A stretch of 12,674 nt of DNA, from the NCBI GenBank assembly GCA_023299895.1, contig JALZWI010000129.1, forward strand, positions 1 to 12,674. Reading direction: 5' to 3'. Positions 6,915 through 12,674 of this stretch are shown piece by piece. The stretch's first letter is position 1. Every line of letters begins with the position of its first letter. Both the position numbers and the translations under genes were made by a program. The notes under the pieces were generated by a model that saw only the letters and a program-made list of their open reading frames with translations, had not been told where the DNA came from and did no database searches. This stretch comes from Arenicella sp. (GTDB lineage: Bacteria; Pseudomonadota; Gammaproteobacteria; Arenicellales; Arenicellaceae).

Positions 6915-8117
6915 TTATACGCTTTTTAAAATGGCTGCATCACGAATATAGGCAACACGAGAAGTTAATTGATCGTAGGAGCCAGCGTTTATAAATAAGG
7001 TCGCCAAACAATGCCGACCATTGATAAACGCTTCAACCTGATCTCCCGCTGCCGCATGAAGATCTATTGAATCTACCCAGTCATGTTCGCTCAACTTAGC
7101 AACCAATTCAAAATTGATATCGAGACTACCAGCTACTTCAACGCCGATTAACACCACAGCCGTTGGCACCTCTTCATGTTGTGCCCGAAAGTTCTGGCTA
7201 CTTTGCACACCCAATACAGAGCAGATAGCTAGATCCAAAAAATTCACCCCATAAGCAAGAGACACAAGCTGGGTGATTGAATTACCTCCCAGTCTCGGGC
7301 TCGCCTCTAAAATATAAACTTGCTCGCCATCCCAAATGAAATCAACATCAAAGACCGTATTATCTATATCTAAACTTAGCCAAAGCTGTTCAATACTACT
7401 CCGTATTTTCTTTTGTATCTGGGCTGTTAACTTTGACGGCGTAAGGTGACCTGTCGTACACACATACGGTGGTTTAGCCGTTTGCCGATCAAGACAAAAA
7501 ATATCCGTAATGAAACCGTCTTTGACAACACCTTCAGCAGTGCCATGATGGCCATGAATACACTTTTCTATGGACACTACCCCATTCAAGCTATAACTCT
7601 TACTATCTTGATAACGGTCATGTAATTGTGTTACGGAATCGATAATATATATTCCTTTACTACCAGATGAACGATCTGGCTTGATAATCCAAGGTTGAGA
7701 AAAATCTAATTTACTAGCAACTATATTAACATCGTTAACTAGGTGAAATTCCGGGTGCGGTAAATTATTATCTTGTTGAAAGTCTCGGAACTGAAATTTG
7801 CTGGTTAATACCTCAGTAGACGAAAAAGAAACAGAATGAATGCCTAATTGCTCATTAACACAGGCGGCAGTCGCTACAGCCACATCTGTACAAGGCGCAA
7901 TGGCTCCGTTCACTTTTTCCAGTTGCGCAATCTCAAGTACTGCGGCTTTATCCGTTGTATCAACTATATAAGACTTATCCGCGATTTTATGGCCTGGATT
8001 GTCCGGGACATTATCCGTGACGACAACTCTTAGGCCGATAGATTTAGCATATTCAATGGTTGGCAGCTGATATCTAGAGGCCCCTAAGACCAGTAACGTT
8101 TGCTTGTCTAAACTCAC
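6915..8117 (-). CDS. ATP-grasp carboxylate-amine ligase
   Basis: This 400-residue cytosolic enzyme has an ATP-grasp fold. Residues 7-100 form the Rossmann-like preATP-grasp domain (TLLVLGASRYQLPTIEYAK). WIIKPDRSSGSKGI at 143-156 contains Lys146 and the glycine-rich loop that cover ATP. DVDFIWDGEQVYILEASPRLGGNS at 257-280 supplies the Mg-binding acids and Asn (Glu271 and Asn279). Enzymes of this type activate a carboxylate as an acyl phosphate and join it to an amine or, less often, a thiol. The gene uses a GTG start at 8117, supported by AGGA 7 nt upstream (TCCT at 8125-8128 on the + strand). It begins 3 nt after the glycosyltransferase stop. The substrate is unknown, but the decarboxylase two genes upstream could supply the amine. 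Confidence 0.88.
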   Translation of the reverse strand: MSLDKQTLLVLGASRYQLPTIEYAKSIGLRVVVTDNVPDNPGHKIADKSYIVDTTDKAAVLEIAQLEKVNGAIAPCTDVAVATAACVNEQLGIHSVSFSSTEVLTSKFQFRDFQQDNNLPHPEFHLVNDVNIVASKLDFSQPWIIKPDRSSGSKGIYIIDSVTQLHDRYQDSKSYSLNGVVSIEKCIHGHHGTAEGVVKDGFITDIFCLDRQTAKPPYVCTTGHLTPSKLTAQIQKKIRSSIEQLWLSLDIDNTVFDVDFIWDGEQVYILEASPRLGGNSITQLVSLAYGVNFLDLAICSVLGVQSSQNFRAQHEEVPTAVVLIGVEVAGSLDINFELVAKLSEHDWVDSIDLHAAAGDQVEAFINGRHCLATLFINAGSYDQLTSRVAYIRDAAILKSV

Positions 8118-8120
8118 TTA

Positions 8121-9074
8121 TCATTCCTGACTATCACGAGTTGTTTGTCGGATTATCGCAACTGGTCGACCCAATGTTTGTGTATGGATTGCGCCTAAGT
8201 ATTGTCCAAATATTCCAATAATAAATAGCTGTATACCTGAAAAAAACATGATCGAACAAGCTAGAAAAGTAAAACCTTCGATTACACCGATGCCAAATAT
8301 GTATTGATATAAAAAATAACCTATCAACAGGACAGCAAAAAAAGTTGTTAATAAGCCTATATAGAAAGCCAATTTGAGCGGCACAATTGAAAACGCTACG
8401 ACCATTTTGATGGCATGAGATAACAGCTTTCTAAAATTGTAATTGGATCGACCATGCTCACGCTGATTAAAAACAATTTCGCATGTCTCGACTCGCTTGC
8501 ATGTCCAGGACAAAATCGCATCTATATCAACAACACTGCCTTTAAAGCTTTCGAAGCCTTTACTGACCTTATTGGAAAATGCTCTGAACGCACTACTCTG
8601 AGTCATATTTTTCATACCTAAAATATACTCAAAAAACCACAATGAAGATTTAGATGTTATTTTTCTAAACCAATTTTGTTGAGGGTCTTTGGAAACGCCA
8701 TAGACCAGATCTGCACCTGCTCGTACTTGCGAGGCTAATTTAAAAATTTCAGATGGCTTGTGCTGAAGATCATCATCCATAGTGACAATCACATCACCCT
8801 TAGCACTTCTGATGCCGACTAATAATGCAGCATGCTGGCCACTATTACTCAGTAAGTCGATGCCAATAACTTTGTCAGGGTAAAGGCCACTTAACTCTCC
8901 AATCTTTGCCCATGTTTCATCCGAACTGGCATCGTTCACTAAAATAATTTCGCCGGACTCGCATTCATCAACAATCGACTCCACCAGTTTTACGATGCTC
9001 TGCTGTGAGTTATAACACGGAATCACAATGCTTATAAAATTGTCGTTTGCGTGCGCCATATCTAATTTAGTCAT
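8121..9074 (-). CDS. ArnC-like family 2 glycosyltransferase (polyprenyl-phosphate glycosyltransferase)
   Basis: The protein has an N-terminal GT-A domain: ISIVIPCYNS at about 14-23, VNDASSDET at 46-54, SGQHAALLVGI at 78-88, and the metal-binding Asp triad in VTMDDDLQHKP (Asp100-Asp102). NWFRKITSK at 134-142 and EHGRSNYNFRKL at 206-217 match the ArnC/DPM1/GtrB group. Two C-terminal membrane helices (about 233-258 and 268-290) followed by GQYLGAIHTQTLGRP are also typical. Such enzymes move a sugar from a nucleotide donor to undecaprenyl phosphate on the cytoplasmic side of the inner membrane. Three starts are possible: TTG at 9092, ATG at 9074 and ATG at 9059, none with a ribosome site. I chose 9074 because it overlaps the upstream stop by 8 nt, a common coupling arrangement. 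The sugar is not known. Confidence 0.88.
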   Translation of the reverse strand: MTKLDMAHANDNFISIVIPCYNSQQSIVKLVESIVDECESGEIILVNDASSDETWAKIGELSGLYPDKVIGIDLLSNSGQHAALLVGIRSAKGDVIVTMDDDLQHKPSEIFKLASQVRAGADLVYGVSKDPQQNWFRKITSKSSLWFFEYILGMKNMTQSSAFRAFSNKVSKGFESFKGSVVDIDAILSWTCKRVETCEIVFNQREHGRSNYNFRKLLSHAIKMVVAFSIVPLKLAFYIGLLTTFFAVLLIGYFLYQYIFGIGVIEGFTFLACSIMFFSGIQLFIIGIFGQYLGAIHTQTLGRPVAIIRQTTRDSQE

Positions 9075-9759
9075 CTGTAATGTCAGTTTCAAAAATCAAA
9101 CAATCATAACCATAGGCATTCATTGATTTTTTCAATTTAAAATTAGGGTGAGATTCAATAACTGACGCATGCACAGGGTAATAATAAATCACCTTTATAT
9201 CCCTTGGGCTGCGTTTCGCAGAGGCGATCATGGTATCAAGAACTTTTTGCATTAAGTCGTCATCGAATGGAAAGAAAAAATAAAAGATAGTTTCATCATC
9301 TTGATACTTATACTGAGAAGCATCACAACAAACGTTTTGAATTTCACTCAAGCTCACATTATTGTCTCGCAATGTTTGAACATTCTTATCAGCACAATCA
9401 ACCAACTCTTGCGAAAACTCAATGCCGACCACTCGTTTAAAATTTTCCATCGCGGCGATAATCAAAGTACGGCCCTTGCCGCTGCCAAAGTCGACAAACA
9501 CATCATGACTGCTTATCTGTAATTGTTTAAGCATGTAACGAAAAGGCAAAACTCCGCTTGGCTGATACATTTGTCCCTGCGCGATTGACTCAGCATCAAT
9601 GTCTAATTCATCTAACTCCAAGCGATCTACTGTATCCAATTTAAATTTGTAATCAAACCAAAGGTCATATAACCGACTTATCACCAGAGATATAGAGTTT
9701 TTTAATCCAACTCGGTGAAGACTGGCGAATAATTCATGCAATTTATTGTTGTACTTCAT
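9067..9759 (-). CDS. Class I SAM-dependent methyltransferase
   Basis: This 230-residue methyltransferase has a distinctive motif I, VFVDFGSGKGR, at 87-97, then VVGIEFS with the acidic Glu114, and IFYFFFPFD at 158-166 in the motif IV position. The N-terminal segment YDLWFDYKFKLDT at 31-43 followed by YQPSGVLPFRYML at 65-77 is shared by a family of uncharacterised methyltransferases often seen near surface-polysaccharide genes. It differs from the other two methyltransferases of the operon in both motif I and the cap region. Its ATG at 9759 directly follows the TGA of the decarboxylase gene, and TTAGG lies about 10 nt upstream. The substrate is unknown. Confidence 0.85.
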   Translation of the reverse strand: MKYNNKLHELFASLHRVGLKNSISLVISRLYDLWFDYKFKLDTVDRLELDELDIDAESIAQGQMYQPSGVLPFRYMLKQLQISSHDVFVDFGSGKGRTLIIAAMENFKRVVGIEFSQELVDCADKNVQTLRDNNVSLSEIQNVCCDASQYKYQDDETIFYFFFPFDDDLMQKVLDTMIASAKRSPRDIKVIYYYPVHASVIESHPNFKLKKSMNAYGYDCLIFETDITDD

Positions 9760-11022
9760 TCAAATTCTACCTAAGCGGTAATTAATAAAATCGCTATTCG
9801 TTTGCGCACCAACCAAGGTAACTATTTCAGTGTTTTTAGTGCTCAAAATAGCCGGCGCGAGTCGAATAAATGACGGTTGCAATACCATCGTATAAGCCCC
9901 CACATTGCCGAAGATAAAAATATCATCAGGTGCGATCGCACCCTCGTAATCAGAGGCCATAATGTCATCTTCCATGCAGGTATAGCCGCTCAGAGAACCT
10001 TTTATGTTAGTTTGCGTTTGGCCTCCAGGGTATTGTGCCCATGGCAGATTAATCGGACTTTTAGTTGGTTTGATGTTGTAAACACTACCACTCAAAATCG
10101 CAGTATCGCTATTAACAATTCGCTTAACATTGTCAACTCGACAAACAAACGACATTGCATCGGCGACAATTGCCAAACCTGGTTCTAGAGTCAACTGCGG
10201 TGGTTTTATCTTTGTATTTGATAAGCGTTCATTCAAAGGCTCTGTAATTGCTTTGGCGTAATCATCAAAACTCGGAATTTGATAATCCCAATTCGCAGCC
10301 ATTTTTTCCGGCATTGGCGAGAAGAAACCGCCACCAAAATTTAATACTTTAATAGAAGCCCATAGATCAGGTGAGCACTCGTCAATAAATTTAATCGTTT
10401 GGGTCACTAGGTCAGTATATGGCTCGGGCTTTTTACCACTAAAACAATAATGTGCATGCAAGCCATTAAATTCTAAGTTTGCGTTTTCTTGGATATATGA
10501 GATCGCTTGCCTTGCTTCTTTATTCGCAGCTAATCCAAAACGGCTACTGCTAGTCATCGTCTCGGAAAAGTTTAGCCTGACGCCCACCTTAGCAATTAAG
10601 TTATTCGATCGACTAATCTCTTCAATTCGGTATAGTTCATTGATCGAGTCGATATTAATAATGGCGCCATCACTGATCGCTTTATATAACTCATCCTGAT
10701 ATTTAATTGGCCCATTAAAAATAATATTTTCGCCGTCGACCTGTAAACTTTTGGCCAGATCGTATTCAAATCCAGAAACAACTTCTGAGTACCAACCAAG
10801 GTTATCTATTTCGGTAATCGCTTTTGGAAGATAATTAGTCTTGACAGAATATGCCATTCGAACATTTGGATAAAGATCGTCAAAAGCTGAAAAAAATCGC
10901 TGGCAGTTCTCTTGAAAACGATCTGTATGGAATACATAAAAATCGCCGTCAGCTGCTGCCAAATAGCGATCTAACTCACCCCTTTCGGGTTGCCACAAAA
11001 ATGAATCTGAAAACTGGCTCAT
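9760..11022 (-). CDS. LysA-fold (type III) PLP-dependent amino acid decarboxylase
   Basis: This 420-residue protein has the alanine-racemase-fold TIM barrel followed by a C-terminal beta domain, as in diaminopimelate, ornithine and carboxynorspermidine decarboxylases. AYSVKTNYLP at 57-66 carries the PLP lysine Lys61; GLHAHY at 187-192 gives the ring-stacking histidine; NFGGGF at 228-233 is the phosphate-binding glycine loop. Cys349 and Asp353 in YTCMEDD match the catalytic cysteine motif that acts across the dimer, and GAYTM at 375-379 carries the conserved tyrosine. The usual EPGR motif reads EPGL at 280-283. Divergence from housekeeping LysA and the operon context suggest a specialised enzyme making an amine for this pathway, rather than lysine. 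It is the first gene of the operon; no ribosome site is evident at 11022. Confidence 0.85.
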   Translation of the reverse strand: MSQFSDSFLWQPERGELDRYLAAADGDFYVFHTDRFQENCQRFFSAFDDLYPNVRMAYSVKTNYLPKAITEIDNLGWYSEVVSGFEYDLAKSLQVDGENIIFNGPIKYQDELYKAISDGAIINIDSINELYRIEEISRSNNLIAKVGVRLNFSETMTSSSRFGLAANKEARQAISYIQENANLEFNGLHAHYCFSGKKPEPYTDLVTQTIKFIDECSPDLWASIKVLNFGGGFFSPMPEKMAANWDYQIPSFDDYAKAITEPLNERLSNTKIKPPQLTLEPGLAIVADAMSFVCRVDNVKRIVNSDTAILSGSVYNIKPTKSPINLPWAQYPGGQTQTNIKGSLSGYTCMEDDIMASDYEGAIAPDDIFIFGNVGAYTMVLQPSFIRLAPAILSTKNTEIVTLVGAQTNSDFINYRLGRI

Positions 11023-11062
11023 TCGTAACTAAAAATGTATTAATCCAGCATAAACGACCAGC

Positions 11063-11068
11063 ATTATA
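11063..11068 (-). promoter_or_regulatory. Candidate -10 box of the eight-gene operon
   Basis: The minus strand reads TATAAT here, 40 nt upstream of the first gene's ATG, which would give a leader of about 34 nt. No TTGACA-like -35 is found at 16-18 nt, so an activator or another sigma factor may be needed, or the match is chance. A second minus-strand TATAAT at 11188 to 11183 is an alternative, also without a clear -35. Confidence 0.35.
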
Positions 11069-11231
11069 ACTCTCATAAAACTATACCCCTTACCTTGGCA
11101 TCTATATTGATGTTTTATTACTGAAGCCTCTTATTAATAACCTTATAAGAATATGACTACAGATATTTATTTTGAGGTGATAATTATACCCTTACTAATG
11201 AAAAATGCTTAATTAATACTAAATTCCGATC

Positions 11232-11250
11232 ATACTATTTATTATAGTAT
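11232..11250. repeat. Inverted repeat ATACTAT-N5-ATAGTAT, operator candidate
   Basis: ATACTAT at 11232-11238 and ATAGTAT at 11244-11250 are perfect reverse complements with a TTATT spacer. A third ATACTA in direct orientation lies at 11216-11221, and a second pair, ACTAAAT (11218-11224) and ATTTAGT (11249-11255), overlaps it. The cluster lies just upstream of the putative SDR promoter, a natural place for a dimeric regulator. AT-rich composition makes chance formation more likely. Confidence 0.4.
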
Positions 11251-11278
11251 TTAGTTAGCTACACAGAACCTGACTCTT

Positions 11279-11284
11279 TATAAT
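11279..11284 (+). promoter_or_regulatory. Candidate -10 box of the SDR gene
   Basis: A TATAAT hexamer lies 42 nt before the SDR ATG. The sequence 18 nt upstream (TTAGCT, 11255-11260) matches the -35 consensus only in part. The predicted start of transcription is about 11291, giving a leader of roughly 36 nt. Confidence 0.4.
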
Positions 11285-11326
11285 GCATCACAACCTTTAC
11301 AACTGAATAATAACCGAACAATTGTA

Positions 11327-12319
11327 ATGTCAAATAAGATTGTATTAGTCACTGGCGGAACCGGTTTTACTGGTAACTACATGCTCAAGAAGCTGTGTTC
11401 CTTAGACTATCAAGTTAGGGCAATTAAACGGCCGTCATCGGATATTTCTGGTCTGAGCGATCTTCCAATAAAGTGGTACGAAGGTGATGTCTATGACACT
11501 GAGCTATTAGAAACAGCCATGCAAGGAGTACAGCAGATCTATCATTTAGCTGCAGCTTACCGAACCACCAATCTTCCTGACATTGAACTAACCAACGTAC
11601 ATCTCACCAGTACAAAAATCTTAGCCAAGCTAGCTCTTAAACAACCTAGCTTTGAACGCCTAGTCCTCGTTTCAACAATTGGTGTGCTAGGGCATGTTGA
11701 TAATCCGCCGATCAATGAACAAGCACCTTACAACCCTGGTGACTTATATCAGTCTACCAAAGCCGATGCTGAAAAATGGTTAATCAGTTTTGCCGCTGAC
11801 AACTCATTGCCCTATTCTATTGTTCGTCCAGCGGCAATTTATGGGCCTGGTGATCGGTGCCTACTTAAGTTTTTTAAAATGGCAAAACTACCTGTAATAC
11901 CACTGATTGGCTTCACTAAAGGCTTGTATCACATGATACACGTAGAAGACTTAGTGGAATTCATTTGGTTTACGACGACAACTCAAAAATCATTGTCGCA
12001 AATTTATATTTGCGGCAACCCACAAGCTAATACTCTAAAAGAGATGCTAGTCACTATTGCAGAGCATTATGGTAAAAAGACGCGTTTTATTCGTATACCC
12101 GCAAGTCCCTTATTTCTGTTAGCAAGGGTTGTCGATTTTATTTCTAAAAAGCTCGAGGTCGAACCGTTCATTTATCCTAGAAGAGTTGCATTCTTCACCA
12201 AAGATAGGTCGTTTGATACGTCAAAAATGGCATCACTCGAAGGTTATAAATATAAATACACAGAAGAAGAAGGCCTAAAACAATTAGCCGATTGGTATCA
12301 ATCGCAACAATGGCTTTAA
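11327..12319 (+). CDS. Extended SDR NAD-dependent epimerase/dehydratase-like protein
   Basis: This 330-residue protein is an extended short-chain dehydrogenase. VTGGTGFTG at 8-16 is the Rossmann NAD(P)-binding loop, YEGDVYD at 51-57 holds the Asp near the adenine, and IYHLAAAYR at 71-79 follows. VSTIGV at 115-120 places the catalytic Ser/Thr, and YQSTK at 141-145 gives the Tyr141/Lys145 pair. IVRPAAIYGPGD at 165-176 and MIHVEDLV at 203-210 are typical of sugar epimerases and dihydroflavonol-reductase-like members, including the HpnA-like group. The substrate could be a nucleotide sugar linked to the divergent operon, or something unrelated. The ATG has no visible Shine-Dalgarno sequence. Its 3' end overlaps the convergent small gene by 36 nt. 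Confidence 0.87.
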   Translation: MSNKIVLVTGGTGFTGNYMLKKLCSLDYQVRAIKRPSSDISGLSDLPIKWYEGDVYDTELLETAMQGVQQIYHLAAAYRTTNLPDIELTNVHLTSTKILAKLALKQPSFERLVLVSTIGVLGHVDNPPINEQAPYNPGDLYQSTKADAEKWLISFAADNSLPYSIVRPAAIYGPGDRCLLKFFKMAKLPVIPLIGFTKGLYHMIHVEDLVEFIWFTTTTQKSLSQIYICGNPQANTLKEMLVTIAEHYGKKTRFIRIPASPLFLLARVVDFISKKLEVEPFIYPRRVAFFTKDRSFDTSKMASLEGYKYKYTEEEGLKQLADWYQSQQWL

Positions 12320-12520
12320 ACTAACAGCCTTACAAACGAATGCTTGCCCTTCGAACTCCGCATGTTCTTGCACAATAGCTATCGTTGATTCACTGCTTTG
12401 TTCTTTTGCTTGAACTGCAAGTGTGATCGACAAAAAACAAGCAATAAACCAAAAGCCATAACACCAAAGCAATATTTTTTTTTGCCCTGGCATGGATCTA
12501 TTTGTATATCTAGTTTTCAT
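12284..12520 (-). CDS. Small predicted secreted protein, unknown function
   Basis: This is a 78-residue protein if it starts at the ATG at 12520. That start has an excellent ribosome site, GGAGG, 8 nt upstream; the in-frame ATG at 12607 would add 29 residues that look non-coding. The N-terminus (MKTRYTNRSMPGQKK) is basic, followed by a hydrophobic stretch at about 16-34 and a signal-peptidase-like LAVQA before KEQ, leaving a mature peptide of about 40 residues with one cysteine. I do not recognise the family. The coding sequence contains nine A residues in a row (12483 to 12475), a possible slippage site. The last 36 nt overlap the 3' end of the SDR gene on the other strand. The final residues (SLKPLLRLIPIG) lie mainly in that overlap, so the gene may have lost an original C-terminus. 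Confidence 0.55.
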   Translation of the reverse strand: MKTRYTNRSMPGQKKILLWCYGFWFIACFLSITLAVQAKEQSSESTIAIVQEHAEFEGQAFVCKAVSLKPLLRLIPIG

Positions 12521-12528
12521 TGTTAACG

Positions 12529-12533
12529 CCTCC
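12529..12533 (-). promoter_or_regulatory. Strong ribosome-binding site of the small secreted protein
   Basis: The minus strand reads GGAGG, 8 nt before the ATG at 12520. It is the best Shine-Dalgarno match in the window and decides the start of the downstream small gene. Confidence 0.65.
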
Positions 12534-12616
12534 ACTTTGTTGCCCTTGAAATAACAATCACAAAATTGATTGCTTACATAAGATACGTTAGTAGAGGCAT
12601 AAAACATGCGCCCTGA

Positions 12617-12640
12617 TTAGCGAATCTATTGATTCACTAA
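12617..12640 (-). repeat. Imperfect 10-bp inverted repeat
   Basis: TTAGCGAATC (12617-12626) and GATTCACTAA (12631-12640) flank a TATT loop. On the minus-strand transcript all ten pairs form if one G-U wobble is allowed; on the plus strand one C-A mismatch remains. It is not followed by a T run in either direction, so it is more likely an operator or an RNA hairpin upstream of the small secreted-protein gene than a terminator. Confidence 0.35.
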
Positions 12641-12674
12641 GGCTAAAGCGTTCTTTGAAAAACTAATTCCTGAC

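Larger units (their letters stand above)
11023..11326. other. Divergent intergenic region between operon and SDR gene
   Basis: This 304-nt AT-rich region must contain the promoters of both the minus-strand operon and the plus-strand SDR gene. It holds TATAAT boxes for both directions and an inverted repeat at 11232-11250, described separately. I see no small gene or RNA hairpin with a terminator tail in it. Confidence 0.7.

Noticed and set aside
9075..9092. TTG start at 9092 for the glycosyltransferase, giving 323 residues and a 26-nt overlap with the upstream gene
   Set aside because: TTG is a rare start and has no ribosome site here; two ATG codons at 9074 and 9059 lie closer to the conserved GT-A domain.
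10596..10799. A 67-codon minus-strand frame within the decarboxylase gene, and similar short frames opposite or inside other genes
   Set aside because: These lie wholly within strong coding sequences in another frame, have no ribosome sites and show no family resemblance.
9760..11022. Calling the first operon gene lysA
   Set aside because: The fold and catalytic residues fit, but the EPGL motif, divergent blocks and sugar-operon context argue against housekeeping diaminopimelate decarboxylase.
12521..12607. N-terminal extension of the small secreted protein to the ATG at 12607
   Set aside because: It would place the strong GGAGG site inside the coding region and put about 29 unlikely residues in front of a well-formed signal peptide.

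Overview
The window looks like chromosomal DNA from an AT-rich gammaproteobacterium, possibly marine. The best taxonomic clue is the first gene, an IspB-type octaprenyl diphosphate synthase that follows the enterobacterial protein closely through both aspartate-rich motifs. The species cannot be named from the sequence. No tRNA, rRNA, insertion sequence, integrase or CRISPR array was seen.

Layout. Positions 1-3326 carry ordinary, loosely packed genes: ispB (+), a flavin-reductase-like protein (-), an orphan 147-residue protein (-) and a small exported DUF4174-like protein (+), with AT-rich gaps between them. Positions 3316-11022 hold a compact run of eight genes, all on the minus strand and so transcribed from 11022 down to 3316. 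In transcription order these are a LysA-fold PLP decarboxylase, a methyltransferase, an ArnC-like family 2 glycosyltransferase, an ATP-grasp ligase, a YbhN/UPF0104-type membrane protein, two more methyltransferases, and a WecE/RffA-type sugar aminotransferase. Most neighbours abut or overlap. The one real break is 96 nt at 5880-5975, which holds two small hairpins. A 304-nt divergent region separates this operon from an extended-SDR sugar epimerase/dehydratase-like gene (+) at 11327-12319. The window ends with a small predicted secreted protein (-) whose 3' end overlaps the SDR gene.

How the genes may work together. WecE converts dTDP-4-keto-6-deoxyglucose into a dTDP-4-amino-4,6-dideoxy-sugar. 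The ArnC-like transferase would move an activated sugar to a polyprenyl phosphate at the inner membrane face. The YbhN-like protein is a candidate translocase. The decarboxylase, ATP-grasp ligase and three methyltransferases could make an amine or amino-acid-like group, attach it by an amide bond, and methylate it. The logic resembles the arn lipid A modification pathway (aminotransferase, polyprenyl-P transferase, flippase) with a different sugar and added tailoring. This assembly is inference; the individual enzyme families are well supported. No final transferase (ArnT-like) and no dTDP-sugar supply genes (rmlA/rmlB) lie in the window, so the pathway would depend on genes elsewhere.
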